A stretch of 64,000 nt of DNA from Kappaphycus alvarezii (lineage: Eukaryota > Rhodophyta > Florideophyceae > Gigartinales > Solieriaceae), in contig NADL03000548.1 in assembly GCA_002205965.3 (NCBI GenBank), forward strand, positions 62,001 through 126,000, given 5' to 3'. A program made the position numbers and the translations under genes. Positions 44,076-57,576 of the stretch are shown here, piece by piece; positions within the stretch are counted from its first letter, which is position 1; each line of letters begins with the position of its first letter. Below the pieces are notes generated by a model. That model was not told where the DNA came from and ran no database searches. It saw only the letters and a program-made list of their open reading frames with translations.

Positions 44076-45295
44076 TGTTGAAAAAGGGATAGAATGCATG
44101 CGATCCCATGGTTTTTAGTTGCCACCTGAACACGTGTACACTTGTAGCATGAAAAAGCGAGTTGCACCCTTCTTCTGTGTGTACACCTACTACACGTGTA
44201 AAATGGGCCAAATCGAAAGTTGCCTGGGACGAAAGCCCATTTTCGGGCAACTCAAAATCACGGCGCATATTGCCACTTTTCAAACCACTTGGTATTCTGC
44301 CCTCTGATTGGCTGCTAGATACGCCTCCATACCACTCACATCGCTCCAAGTGGTGATATCTGAGCTGATCATTGTTGAGCATTCTGACACTTGGCGTGTT
44401 ATGGTTGGTTGATGGTTTGTCTCTATTCTAGGCTCAAAGTACTGTACCCAGTGTGGCATACGTGTACTGTCTCCTCTCTGTCGTACGTCTACAGTATTAT
44501 AGGTGTCCTACGTGTACAAGTAAACAGTGCTTTCCATATTTATCCTATAGTTGCCTGGACTGGCTGCATACAGTTTACACTATACTCATTATACTGGCTG
44601 CATACAAATCACTCTTGCACAAGTATGCAGCCAAACTATTTTGATGCAGCCACGTTGCTTTTAAAGTATTGCACGTATGGCACGTAAGGCTTAATTCACG
44701 TTGAACGGCCTGCATGAGATTTACGTACTGTTACATAACAACCTGAGACAAGCCCGCCAAAAATTGTTTTCTACTTTTATGATATTTTAAGTTCCCGCCT
44801 TAAGTTCCCGCCTTTGGGTTCTGTTACACGCCGAGAGACTACAGTTGCGTTGGCGGGTCACGTAAGGCATAATTCACGGGTTGACTGTTTTGGTGTACGT
44901 TTACGTAACAGAACATGCATGGCTAGCATGCACGTAATGTTACTTACGTTTTGAATATTGGTAATTATGAATTTCTCGCGCATGCAAATCAGGGAGTCTG
45001 AGGCATCTCGGCTTGGGTAGGCTATAGGATCAACAAAGATTGTACTGCATATGTAGATTTTGCTACTTTCATTTTGCTTTCACAACGCCGAAGTGAGTAC
45101 CGGCAAACAGTATATAGTTGTAGTCAAATAGCTCATCCAAGTAAAGAAGAGGTACGGACTTGCCTTTGATTTCAACATCAACCTCACCCTTGCCGTTCTA
45201 TCTCCTTTCTGTTTCTTTTATCCATCTACACTCTTTCCCTACTTCCCTTTTCATTCTCTCTCCTCATCCCTCATCATCCCCTGTTTCTTTCTTCA
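44076..45295 (+). mobile_element. Family B LTR inserted in C, unit 1
   Basis: On the plus strand it runs from TGTTGAAAAAGG to TTTCTTCA (1220 bp), opposite in orientation to the B LTR at 36434-37640. It is flanked by gag (CCACC at 44071-44075) on one side and the leader (AGACT at 45296) on the other, without target duplication. Compared with the older copy about 570 bp of leader and gag start are gone. A deletion or a recombination therefore accompanied the insertion. Confidence 0.87.
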
Positions 45296-45956
45296 AGACT
45301 CTCCGGGTGAGACGCGTTTTCAGCTGCCTCCCCCACCTCTGCGAGTACCACAGGCAGGTGCAAATGATCCCTACGGGACGTCCCAAGGAGGCTATTAACT
45401 CCGGCGAGTGTTCACCCTGAAAGCCAAGCCAGTCTTTTACAGGAAATTGCGCGGCCATTTGGATGCTCCCAATCACTGTGCAGTACGCTACGACACCCTG
45501 TCCAGCAAACAAGTCCGCTTACTACCTGGTTTCAAAACCGTCACCGTTATCTGCCTAAAAGGACCGGTGGGAGCAGCACATCAACAAGTCCGCCGTTAGT
45601 TCAAGTCGCCAAGCTCACGTCCACGTAGCTACCCGCTTCAACCGTTCGTCGCACGGTTTGCACTTAGTGGAATTCTATGGTACGATGGCACTCCACACCC
45701 GTTACTCAAGGCACTGTTCCCGAAAGGGTTCAGCCGTAGTGCAGCGATTCACCGATTTCCAAGACCACCATTAGATCGCACCAACTGATTTGAGAACAAG
45801 ATACTCAAAAACTAGACACACAACAAAAATCCTTTTCCCAAACAACAGCGCCCAAAGCGCAGTAACAAATCGAACAGCTCGAAGCACCCAATGCGCAAAA
45901 GAACAAATTACAGAGCTGGAGACAACAGCAGACTGAGAACGAGTGCAGTAGTTAAA
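45296..45956 (-). mobile_element. Family C leader remnant, unit 2
   Basis: Leader from the B LTR junction to the primer site; counterpart of 39172-39815. It reads GAGACAACAGCAG where unit 1 has GAGACAGCAG. Confidence 0.78.
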
Positions 45957-45973
45957 GTTCTGGGCCCATTACC

Positions 45974-46724
45974 TGTTGCAAAAAGGGATTCAGGAAGTTC
46001 TGAAGAAGGATCGGGACCGTTAGTTAAGGGTTTGGAAGTGGTGCCGAGTTTAGCTGATTTACTTTCAATCGCCCGAAGGCAGACTATATATTCTGCTTCA
46101 TAGTACTTCATCCAAGGTCACTTTCACACTCACCGCTTACTCGTTCAACATCCGAAATTACAAACTAACCAATCATCATACGCATACTAACGTGAAGAAG
46201 TGGCGAGAAGCATAACATCCAATCACAGCTTACCCCCCGCAAACAATTCGTACGTGCAACTGTACATAAACATTAAAACAAAGCACAAAACATCACGTAA
46301 TAAATATCTACCAATAATATCACTTCCCGCTCGTACAGAAATCTCCCGCCAAGGCAAATATCGTAACCTCTTGACCTCTCTCGATAATTCATAATTTATC
46401 GAATTATCTCGAGAGCGCATATCACGAACGCCACCATGTACTTTCCCGCCGGAAGTACTGTACACCTCACGAGAGATAACAGACTCTGCTTCCACCATTC
46501 CCACGAGACAGTGACAGCACTGTACAGTGCACTGTAATCTTCACGTACACACATATTGGATTACTACTGTACAGTCATTAGTACAGTAGAATGTTACTGT
46601 ACTGGATGTAGTAACATACAGTAGAATACGTTTCTACTGTAAGGGTACAGTAATGCAAGCAATATCAACAGTGCCCATGCATCCAGTTCCAATGCACACC
46701 AGATATTACAGTAGGTTTCCAACA
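45974..46724 (-). mobile_element. Family C LTR, unit 2
   Basis: 751 bp, same ends and length as unit 1. TACTGTA/TACAGTA cluster at about 46516-46656. Confidence 0.85.
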
Positions 46725-47362
46725 ATCGGCGTAGAGAATTCACGGATTCTGAGTCTGCAGGAAGTCCACTCTCAAATGTATCATCTGCTCCATCATCTGG
46801 TGAGATGGTATCCGATTCGACATTACTACCGGAGTTAGGATCAGCGTGCAACTCCTGCGGTGACCCAGGATCAGAATCTACGTGTTCGAGGCTCAAGTTC
46901 GAGGCTCAAGTCTTCTTCCTGAACATCGTTGATCCTGTCGGTTGACCCTGATTCGTCAAACATTACATCCCTGGAAATTACCATGGACTTTTTCGACGCA
47001 TCCCACAGCTTGTACCCCTGTGAACCTTTGGCGTATCCGATCATGATAGCCTCTTTTGCACGAGCGGACAGCTTTCCTTCCTGCAAGGCTGTCGGAATCG
47101 CGTACCAGCATTTACTGCCAAAAACTCTCAAATGTCGGAGGTGCGGTTTACAATTCGTCCAGAGCTCAAACGGCGTTACTTTACCACCCAGGGCACGGGT
47201 TGTCACCCGATTGCCAACATACACCGCAACAGCTGCTGCTTCTTCCCAAAAAGCTAGGGACAGCTTCTTGTAATGAAGCATTGACCGAGTAAAGTCAGCA
47301 ATTGTCCGGTTTAATCCTTTCGCCACTCTATTCTGATGTGGATTGTAGGGAACGGTGGGTTT
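46725..47362 (-). pseudogene. Family C integrase C-terminal part and linker, unit 2
   Basis: Same as 40584-41221, including the Glu to Lys change, the 13-bp tandem duplication and the loss of RT and RNase H. These shared lesions predate amplification of the array. Confidence 0.88.
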
Positions 47363-48738
47363 TGTTGTTGATTTGGCAAGACGATCACATGACCCCCACA
47401 TCGGTGCCAAACCTCATAAGAGGCATGAGGCATGTTCCACGTGTACGCATGTACACGTGTGGATTAAAGGGTGGCTCTAAGGCATTTCGGAGGAAATCCA
47501 AAGTTCCCAGGGACGAAAGTACGATTTTTAGAGGTCAGCGACTTAGAGGGCAAAATGTTGTTTATGGGGTGATTTTACGTAGGGTAGGGTACTATAAGTG
47601 GATGAGGATTATACTGTATGAGAGATATGCTGAGGAAGTTATGTACACGTGTACGTGGTGGCAGTTGTGTATTTGATGTACACGTGGTACAGCTAAGAGT
47701 AGAAACCTTTTCTGCAGTGGTGTACACGTACTGTACTAGTGCCAAATGAGGTACTGTACTTCGCACTGTACATCGTAATATACCAAATACTGTACTTCTC
47801 ACTGTACTTGGAGTTTTTACAGTACGAATCGATTATGGCAATACTGTCATGACTCCTAGAAAGAGGTCTTTGATTTTATATTATGTATGAGGATTCTAGT
47901 AATGATTATGGGTTTATCCAGCTGCATCCAAAAATCAGTTATGTGAATCCATCATACGTATGAGGTTTCTAGTTATGATTACAGATTGTCCGTCTGCATC
48001 CAAAAATAAGTTATGTGAATCCATCACACGTATGAGGTTTCTAGTTATGATTACAGATTGTCCGTCTGCATCCAAAAATAAGTTATGTGAATCCATCACA
48101 CGTATGAGGTTTCTAGTTGTATTTACGGATTGTCCGTCTGCATCCAAAAATCAGTTATGTGAATCCATCATACGTATGAGGTTTCTAGTTATGATTACGG
48201 ATTTTCCGTCTGCATTCAAAAATCAGTTATGCGATTCCATCATACGTATGTGGTTTCTAGTTATAATATTGGTTTGTATATCTGCATCCAAAAATCAGTT
48301 ATGTGAATCCATCATACGTATGAGATTTCTAGTTATGATTAAGGATTTTCGGTCTGCATCCAAAAATCAGTTATGTGATTCCATCATACGTATGACGTAT
48401 TTAGTCCGTAATTTTGGCACAAGTGAATTCGATTCCGATAAGTCTGCAAAATAAGGTACTGTATTGATGTGTGTATTGGGCCAATCTATTTGCACAAATT
48501 TGTCAACTTTGGAAGCAGTTCCAAAATTGCCCCTAATGACTGTTATCACCGGGCCAATATCTTGAAATCCGCTCAAATGGCTCAGTTTGTGGGATTCTGT
48601 TAATGGACGCAGTGAGTTAGAAAGTAGTTGTAGGCTGTACTTAAGGTCAGGATTTTAGAGTTCCGAGTAAATTCTGGGTAGCAAAGCCCGTAACTTCATC
48701 CGTCCAGCAAAGTCCTTCACCCTCTGCGATTACCATTA
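47363..48738 (+). mobile_element. Solo A' LTR in integrase, unit 2
   Basis: Flanked by GGTTT at 47358-47362 and 48739-48743. Near 47628-47643 it reads GCTGAGGAAGTTATG, where unit 1 has GTGAGAGAAGCTATG. Confidence 0.9.
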
Positions 48739-50219
48739 GGTTTGTCATCGATTCCATGCTCTGCAAGGTACTGTTTGAAGGCATTGTTGATATACTCGCC
48801 ACCATTTTCAGAGTGGATTCGTTTAAGCTTTCTCTCAGTTTCACGTTCGGCTAGAGCATGAAATCTTTTGAAACAATCGAGTGCTTCCGACTTGGCTTTC
48901 ATTGTGTACAGAATGCAGAAGCGTGAGTAGTCATCGATGAACGAAATGAAATATCGAGAACCACCTACCGAAGGTGTACTCACAGGGCCATGCACATCTG
49001 AATGAACCAAGTCAAGAATGTGCGAAGCTCGAGCCCCCCCTGGTTTTGGGATCGCAGCACGTGAGCATTTGCCAAAAACGCATGACTCACACAAGTCCAC
49101 ACTCTGGTTTGCATCGATATCAATCCCGGTAACAGTACCCTTTCGGACCATTGCTTTTGTGCCTTCTAAGTTGATATGAGCAAGTCTTGCATGCCAGAGG
49201 CGCAGATCCTTCACGGCGAGCGCAGTCTGGTGATCGCATGTCGGCCTAACTGTGGTCGTGTCCAATCGATACAGTCCGTCTAGGCGCGTGCCCTCGGCAA
49301 GTACCCGAGATCCTTTCATGATTCATACACGAAACTCGACCCTGCGTCCTGTATTCTCGATTACCGACACAGAGATGAGATTGTACTTAAGCTCTGGAAC
49401 GTACATAACATTGGAAGGCCGACATTTTACAGGAAATCCCTTTACTGAAAGCGTAAGGGTCACAGTACCCTTAGCATGTGCCTCCACAGTGGACTCGTTC
49501 CCCATTGAAACACTGAAAGGGTCGATGAACTCCAAACTCTCAAACAAATCTCTGTTAAACGTCATATGAGCGGTAGCACCAGAATCGATATGCCAGACTT
49601 TCGAGAGCGAAGACTTCTCCGTGTTGCTGAGGAGACATACGAAGTCATTAGAGTCTGAGCCATCACCGTGCGCCGCCGTCGCTGGAAAGTTACCAATCAG
49701 TCCGGCTGGCTTCTCGTGACCCGATGCAATTGCTGCATTCCGTTCTTCTCGCTGTTTCTTCAAGTAAAACTGCTAAATATGTCCTTTTTCCTTGCAGTTA
49801 TTACATTTGCGCTGCGCCCTACTCCTAACGATCAGAGCGTTAGAGCTATCAGATTTCGGAGCATGGCCGTTCCTCTCATTCAATCGTTGTTCCTCTTGAA
49901 GAAGGCGACTCTTCACAAAGTCCAAGGACAGCGACTTCTCGTCGGTCACGGTGTCAATTGCATCGATGAGGTGCTCAAACTTATCGGGTAAACCGCAGAG
50001 CACACTCATAGCAATATCTTCATCAGTGACAACGACTTCCATATTACGAAGGTCCGAAGCGAGGTGACGAACGCGGTTAATTTAGGCAAGGACCCGCTCT
50101 CCTTCAAACATTGAGGCAGAATAAAACTTCCGGCGGGCTCGTAGCTTGTTTGGAAGCGTTCTCCTTTGGAAGACGTTGAGTAGAGAATTCCACATGGCAG
50201 CGGCAGATGTCAGCCCACC
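48739..50219 (-). pseudogene. Family C gag-protease-integrase (N-terminal), unit 2
   Basis: Same gene and same three nonsense codons as unit 1 (TAA near 50083, TAG near 49773, TGA near 49324). It has the extra C that unit 1 lacks, so the protease reads through FSVSMGNESTVEAHAKG. It is the least damaged of the four copies together with unit 4. Confidence 0.9.
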
Positions 50220-51438
50220 TGTTGAAAAAGGGATAGAATGCATGCGATCCCATGGTTTTTAGTTGCCACCTGAACACGTGTACACTTGTAGCATGAAAAA
50301 GCGAGTTGCACCCTTCTTCTGTGTGTACACCTACTACACGTGTAAAATGGGCCAAATCGAAAGTTGCCTGGGACGAAAGCCCATTTTCGGGCAACTCAAA
50401 ATCACGGCGCATATTGCCACTTTTCAAACCACTTGGTATTCTGCCCTCTGATTGGCTGCTAGATACGCCTCCATACCACTCACATCGCTCCAAGTGGTGA
50501 TATCTGAGCTGATCATTGTTGAGCATTCTGACACTTGGCGTGTTATGGTTGGTTGATGGTTTGTCTCTATTCTAGGCTCAAAGTACTGTACCCAGTGTGG
50601 CATACGTGTACTGTCTCCTCTCTGTCGTACGTCTACAGTATTATAGGTGTCCTACGTGTACAAGTAAACAGTGCTTTCCATATTTATCCTATAGTTGCCT
50701 GGACTGGCTGCATACAGTTTACACTATACTCATTATACTGGCTGCATACAAATCACTCTTGCACAAGTATGCAGCCAAACTATTTGATGCAGCCACGTTG
50801 CTTTTAAAGTATTGCACGTATGGCACGTAAGGCTTAATTCACGTTGAACGGCCTGCATGAGATTTACGTACTGTTACATAACAACCTGAGACAAGCCCGC
50901 CAAAAATTGTTTTCTACTTTTATGATATTTTAAGTTCCCGCCTTAAGTTCCCGCCTTTGGGTTCTGTTACACGCCGAGAGACTACAGTTGCGTTGGCGGG
51001 TCACGTAAGGCATAATTCACGGGTTGACTGTTTTGGTGTACGTTTACGTAACAGAACATGCATGGCTAGCATGCACGTAATGTTACTTACGTTTTGAATA
51101 TTGGTAATTATGAATTTCTCGCGCATGCAAATCAGGGAGTCTGAGGCATCTCGGCTTGGGTAGGCTATAGGATCAACAAAGATTGTACTGCATATGTAGA
51201 TTTTGCTACTTTCATTTTGCTTTCACAACGCCGAAGTGAGTACCGGCAAACAGTATATAGTTGTAGTCAAATAGCTCATCCAAGTAAAGAAGAGGTACGG
51301 ACTTGCCTTTGATTTCAACATCAACCTCACCCTTGCCGTTCTATCTCCTTTCTGTTTCTTTTATCCATCTACACTCTTTCCCTACTTCCCTTTTCATTCT
51401 CTCTCCTCATCCCTCATCATCCCCTGTTTCTTTCTTCA
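50220..51438 (+). mobile_element. Family B LTR inserted in C, unit 2
   Basis: 1219 bp, same junctions as in unit 1. It has one T fewer near 50784 (TATTTGATGC). Confidence 0.87.
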
Positions 51439-52099
51439 AGACTCTCCGGGTGAGACGCGTTTTCAGCTGCCTCCCCCACCTCTGCGAGTACCACAGGCAG
51501 GTGCAAATGATCCCTACGGGACGTCCCAAGGAGGCTATTAACTCCGGCGAGTGTTCACCCTGAAAGCCAAGCCAGTCTTTTACAGGAAATTGCGCGGCCA
51601 TTTGGATGCTCCCAATCACTGTGCAGTACGCTACGACACCCTGTCCAGCAAACAAGTCCGCTTACTACCTGGTTTCAAAACCGTCACCGTTATCTGCCTA
51701 AAAGGACCGGTGGGAGCAGCACATCAACAAGTCCGCCGTTAGTTCAAGTCGCCAAGCTCACGTCCACGTAGCTACCCGCTTCAACCGTTCGTCGCACGGT
51801 TTGCACTTAGTGGAATTCTATGGTACGATGGCACTCCACACCCGTTACTCAAGGCACTGTTCCCGAAAGGGTTCAGCCGTAGTGCAGCGATTCACCGATT
51901 TCCAAGACCACCATTAGATCGCACCAACTGATTTGAGAACAAGATACTCAAAAACTAGACACACAACAAAAATCCTTTTCCCAAACAACAGCGCCCAAAG
52001 CGCAGTAACAAATCGAACAGCTCGAAGCACCCAATGCGCAAAAGAACAAATTACAGAGCTGGAGACAACAGCAGACTGAGAACGAGTGCAGTAGTTAAA
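51439..52099 (-). mobile_element. Family C leader remnant, unit 3
   Basis: Counterpart of 45296-45956. Confidence 0.78.
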
Positions 52100-52116
52100 G
52101 TTCTGGGCCCATTACC

Positions 52117-52867
52117 TGTTGCAAAAGGGATTCAGGAAGTTCTGAAGAAGGATCGGGACCGTTAGTTAAGGGTTTGGAAGTGGTGCCGAGTTTAGCTGAT
52201 TTACTTTCAATCGCCCGAAGGCAGACTATATATTCTGCTTCATAGTACTTCATCCAAGGTCACTTTCACACTCACCGCTTACTCGTTCAACATCCGAAAT
52301 TACAAACTAACCAATCATCATACGCATACTAACGTGAAGAAGTGGCGAGAAGCATAACATCCAATCACAGCTTACCCCCCGCAAACAATTCGTACGTGCA
52401 ACTGTACATAAACATTAAAACAAAGCACAAAACATCACGTAATAAATATCTACCAATAATATCACTTCCCGCTCGTACAGAAATCTCCCGCCAAGGCAAA
52501 TATCGTAACCTCTTGACCTCTCTCGATAATTCATAATTTATCGAATTATCTCGAGAGCGCATATCACGAACGCCACCATGTACTTTCCCGCCGGAAGTAC
52601 TGTACACCTCACGAGAGATAACAGACTCTGCTTCCACCATTCCCACGAGACAGTGACAGCACTGTACAGTGCACTGTAATCTTCACGTACACACATATTG
52701 GATTACTACTGTACAGTCATTAGTACAGTAGAATGTTACTGTACTGGATGTAGTAACATACAGTAGAATACGTTTTCTACTGTAAGGGTACAGTAATGCA
52801 AGCAATATCAACAGTGCCCATGCATCCAGTTCCAATGCACACCAGATATTACAGTAGGTTTCCAACA
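52117..52867 (-). mobile_element. Family C LTR, unit 3
   Basis: 751 bp; one A less near 52127 and one T more near 52775 than unit 2. Confidence 0.85.
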
Positions 52868-53506
52868 ATCGGCGTAGAGAATTCACGGATTCTGAGTCTG
52901 CAGGAAGTCCACTCTCAAATGTATCATCTGCTCCATCATCTGGTGAGATGGTATCCGATTCGACATTACTACCGGAGTTAGGATCAGCGTGCAACTCCTG
53001 CGGTGACCCAGGATCAGAATCTACGTGTTCGAGGCTCAAGTTCGAGGCTCAAGTCTTCTTCCTGAACATCGTTGATCCTGTCGGTTGACCCTGATTCGTC
53101 AAACATTACATCCCTGGAAATTACCATGGACTTTTTCGACGCATCCCACAGCTTGTACCCTGTGAACCTTTGGCGTATCCGATCATGATAGCCTCTTTTG
53201 CACGAGCGGACAGCTTTCCTTCCTGCAAGGCTGTCGGAATCGCGTACCAGCATTTACTGCCAAAAACTCTCAAATGTCGGAGGTGCGGTTTACAATTCGT
53301 CCAGAGCTCAAACGGCGTTACTTTACCACCCAGGGCACGGGTTGTCACCCGATTGCCAACATACATACCGCAACAGCTGCTGCTTCTTCCCAAAAAGCTA
53401 GGGACAGCTTCTTGTAATGAAGCATTGACCGAGTAAAGTCAGCAATTGTCCGGTTTAATCCTTTCGCCACTCTATTCTGATGTGGATTGTAGGGAACGGT
53501 GGGTTT
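52868..53506 (-). pseudogene. Family C integrase C-terminal part and linker, unit 3
   Basis: As in unit 2, with an extra TA in ACATACATACCG near 53363 and a missing C near 53160, which split the frame further. Confidence 0.88.
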
Positions 53507-54884
53507 TGTTGTTGATTTGGCAAGACGATCACATGACCCCCACATCGGTGCCAAACCTCATAAGAGGCATGAGGCATGTTCCACGTGTACGCATGTACAC
53601 GTGTGGATTAAAGGGTGGCTCTAAGGCATTTCGGAGGAAATCCAAAGTTCCCAGGGACGAAAGTACGATTTTTAGAGGTCAGCGACTTAGAGGGCAAAAT
53701 GTTGTTTATGGGGTGATTTTACGTAGGGTAGGGTACTATAAGTGGATGAGGATTATACTGTATGAGAGATATGCTGAGAGAAGCTTATGTACACGTGTAC
53801 GTGGTGGCAGTTGTGTATTTGATGTACACGTGGTACAGCTAAGAGTAGAAACCTTTTCTGCAGTGGTGTACACGTACTGTACTAGTGCCAAATGAGGTAC
53901 TGTACTTCGCACTGTACATCGTAATATACCAAATATACTGTACTTCTCACTGTACTTGGAGTTTTTACAGTACGAATCGATTATGGCAATACTGTCATGA
54001 CTCCTAGAAAGAGGTCTTTGATTTTATATTATGTATGAGGATTCTAGTAATGATTATGGGTTTATCCAGCTGCATCCAAAAATCAGTTATGTGAATCCAT
54101 CATACGTATGAGGTTTCTAGTTATGATTACAGATTGTCCGTCTGCATCCAAAAATAAGTTATGTGAATCCATCACACGTATGAGGTTTCTAGTTATGATT
54201 ACAGATTGTCCGTCTGCATCCAAAAATAAGTTATGTGAATCCATCACACGTATGAGGTTTCTAGTTGTATTTACGGATTGCCCGTCTGCATCCAAAAATC
54301 AGTTATGTGAATCCATCATACGTATGAGGTTTCTAGTTATGATTACGGATTTTCCGTCTGCATTCAAAAATCAGTTATGCGATTCCATCATACGTATGTG
54401 GTTTCTAGTTATAATATTGGTTTGTATATCTGCATCCAAAAATCAGTTATGTGAATCCATCATACGTATGAGATTTCTAGTTATGATTAAGGATTTTCGG
54501 TCTGCATCCAAAAATCAGTTATGTGATTCCATCATACGTATGACGTATTTAGTCCGTAATTTTGGCACAAGTGAATTCGATTCCGAAAGTCTGCAAAATA
54601 AGGTACTGTATTGATGTGTGTATTGGGCCAATCTATTTGCACAAATTTGTCAACTTTGGAAGCAGTTCCAAAATTGCCCCTAATGACTGTTATCACCGGG
54701 CCAATATCTTGAAATCCGCTCAAATGGCTCAGTTTGTGGGATTCTGTTAATGGACGCAGTGAGTTAGAAAGTAGTTGTAGGCTGTACTTAAGGTCAGGAT
54801 TTTAGAGTTCCGAGTAAATTCTGGGTAGCAAAGCCCGTAACTTCATCCGTCCAGCAAGTCCTTCACCCTCTGCGATTACCATTA
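53507..54884 (+). mobile_element. Solo A' LTR in integrase, unit 3
   Basis: Flanked by GGTTT at 53502-53506 and 54885-54889. Differences from unit 2 include GCTGAGAGAAGCTTATG near 53773 and an extra AT near 53937. Confidence 0.9.
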
Positions 54885-56360
54885 GGTTTGTCATCGATTC
54901 CATGCTCTGCAAGGTACTGTTTGAAGGCATTGTTGATATACTCGCCACCATTTTCAGAGTGGATTCGTTTAAGCTTTCTCTCAGTTTCACGTTCGGCTAG
55001 AGCATGAAATCTTTGAAACAATCGAGTGCTTCCGACTTGGCTTTCATTGTGTACAGAATGCAGAAGCGTGAGTAGTCATCGATGAACGAAATGAAATATC
55101 GAGAACCACCTACCGAAGGTGTACTCACAGGGCCATGCACATCTGAATGAACCAAGTCAAGAATGTGCGAAGCTCGAGCCCCCCCTGGTTTTGGGATCGC
55201 AGCACGTGAGCATTTGCCAAAAACGCATGACTCACACAAGTCCACACTCTGGTTTGCATCGATATCAATCCCGGTAACAGTACCCTTTCGGACCATTGCT
55301 TTTGTGCCTTCTAAGTTGATATGAGCAAGTCTTGCATGCCAGAGGCGATCCTTCACGGCGAGCGCAGTCTGGTGATCGCATGTCGGCCTAACTGTGGTCG
55401 TGTCCAATCGATACAGTCCGTCTAGGCGCGTGCCTCGGCAAGTACCCGAGATCCTTTCATGATTCATAACACGAAACTCGACCCTGCGTCCTGTATTCTC
55501 GATTACCGACACAGAGATGAGATTGTACTTAAGCTCTGGAACGTACATAACATTGGAAGGCCGACATTTTACAGGAAATCCCTTTACTGAAAGCGTAAGG
55601 GTCACAGTACCCTTAGCATGTGCCTCCACAGTGGACTCGTTCCCCATTGAAACACTGAAAGGGTCGATGAACTCCAAACTCTCAAACAAATCTCTGTTAA
55701 ACGTCATATGAGCGGTAGCACCAGAATCGATATGCCAGACTTCGAGAGCGAAGACTTCTCCGTGTTGCTGAGGAGACATACGAAGTCATTAGAGTCTGAG
55801 CCATCACCGTGCGCCGCCGTCGCTGGAAAGTTACCAATCAGTCCGGCTGGCTTCTCGTGACCCGATGCAATTGCTGCATTCCGTTCTTCTCGCTGTTTCT
55901 TCAAGTAAAACTGCTAAATATGTCCTTTTTCCTTGCAGTTATTACATTTGCGCTGCGCCCTACTCCTAACGATCAGAGCGTTAGAGCTATCAGATTTCGG
56001 AGCATGGCCGTTCCTCTCATTCAATCGTTGTTCCTCTTGAAGAAGGCGACTCTTCACAAAGTCCAAGGACAGCGACTTCTCGTCGGTCACGGTGTCAATT
56101 GCATCGATGAGGTGCTCAAACTTATCGGGTAAACCGCAGAGCACACTCATAGCAATATCTTCATCAGTGACAACGACTTCCATATTACGAAGGTCCGAAG
56201 CGAGGTGACGAACGCGGTTAATTTAGGCAAGGACCCGCTCTCCTTCAAACATTGAGGCAGAATAAAACTTCCGGCGGGCTCGTAGCTTGTTTGGAAGCGT
56301 TCTCCTTTGGAAGACGTTGAGTAGAGAATTCCACATGGCAGCGGCAGATGTCAGCCCACC
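54885..56360 (-). pseudogene. Family C gag-protease-integrase (N-terminal), unit 3
   Basis: As in unit 2, with extra one-base changes. An A inserted near 55468 removes the in-frame TGA and shifts the frame instead, and losses near 55014, 55349, 55433 and 55741 add breaks. Catalytic changes are the same as in the other units. Confidence 0.9.
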
Positions 56361-57576
56361 TGTTGAAAAAGGGATAGAATGCATGCGATCCCATGGTTTT
56401 AGTTGCCACCTGAACACGTGTACACTTGTAGCATGAAAAAGCGAGTTGCACCCTTCTTCTGTGTGTACACCTACTACACGTGTAAAATGGGCCAAATCGA
56501 AAGTTGCCTGGGACGAAAGCCCATTTTCGGGCAACTCAAAATCACGGCGCATATTGCCACTTTTCAAACCATTGGTATTCTGCCCTCTGATTGGCTGCTA
56601 GATACGCCTCCATACCACTCACATCGCTCCAAGTGGTGATATCTGAGCTGATCATTGTTGAGCATTCTGACACTTGGCGTGTTATGGTTGGTTGATGGTT
56701 TGTCTCTATTCTAGGCTCAAAGTACTGTACCCAGTGTGGCATACGTGTACTGTCTCTCTCTGTCGTACGTCTACAGTATTATAGGTGTCCTACGTGTACA
56801 AGTAAACAGTGCTTTCCATATTTATCCTATAGTTGCCTTGGACTGGCTGCATACAGTTTACACTATACTCATTATACTGGCTGCATACAAATCACTCTTG
56901 CACAAGTATGCAGCCAAACTATTTTGATGCAGCCACGTTGCTTTAAAGTATTGCACGTATGGCACGTAAGGCTTAATTCACGTTGAACGGCCTGCATGAG
57001 GATTTACGTACTGTTACGTAACAACTGAGACAAGCCCGCCAAAAATTGTTTTCTACTTTTATGATATTTTAAGTTCCCGCCTTAAGTTCCCGCCTTTGGG
57101 TTCTGTTACACGCCGAGAGACTACAGTTGCGTTGGCGGGTCACGTAAGGCATAATTCACGGGTTGACTGTTTTGGTGTACGTTTACGTAACAGAACATGC
57201 ATGGCTAGCATGCACGTAATGTTACTTACGTTTGAATATTGGTAATTATGAATTTCTCGCGCATGCAAATCAGGGAGTCTGAGGCATCTCGGCTTGGGTA
57301 GGCTATAGGATCAACAAAGATTGTACTGCATATGTAGATTTTGCTACTTTCATTTTGCTTTCACAACGCCGAAGTGAGTACCGGCAAACAGTATATAGTT
57401 GTAGTCAAATAGCTCATCCAAGTAAAGAAGAGGTACGGACTTGCCTTTGATTTCAACATCAACCTCACCCTTGCCGTTCTATCTCCTTTCTGTTTCTTTT
57501 ATCCATCTACACTCTTTCCCTACTTCCCTTTTCATTCTCTCTCCTCATCCCTCATCATCCCCTGTTTCTTTCTTCA
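56361..57576 (+). mobile_element. Family B LTR inserted in C, unit 3
   Basis: 1216 bp, same junctions. GTTACGTAAC is restored near 57013, where units 1 and 2 have GTTACATAAC. Confidence 0.87.
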
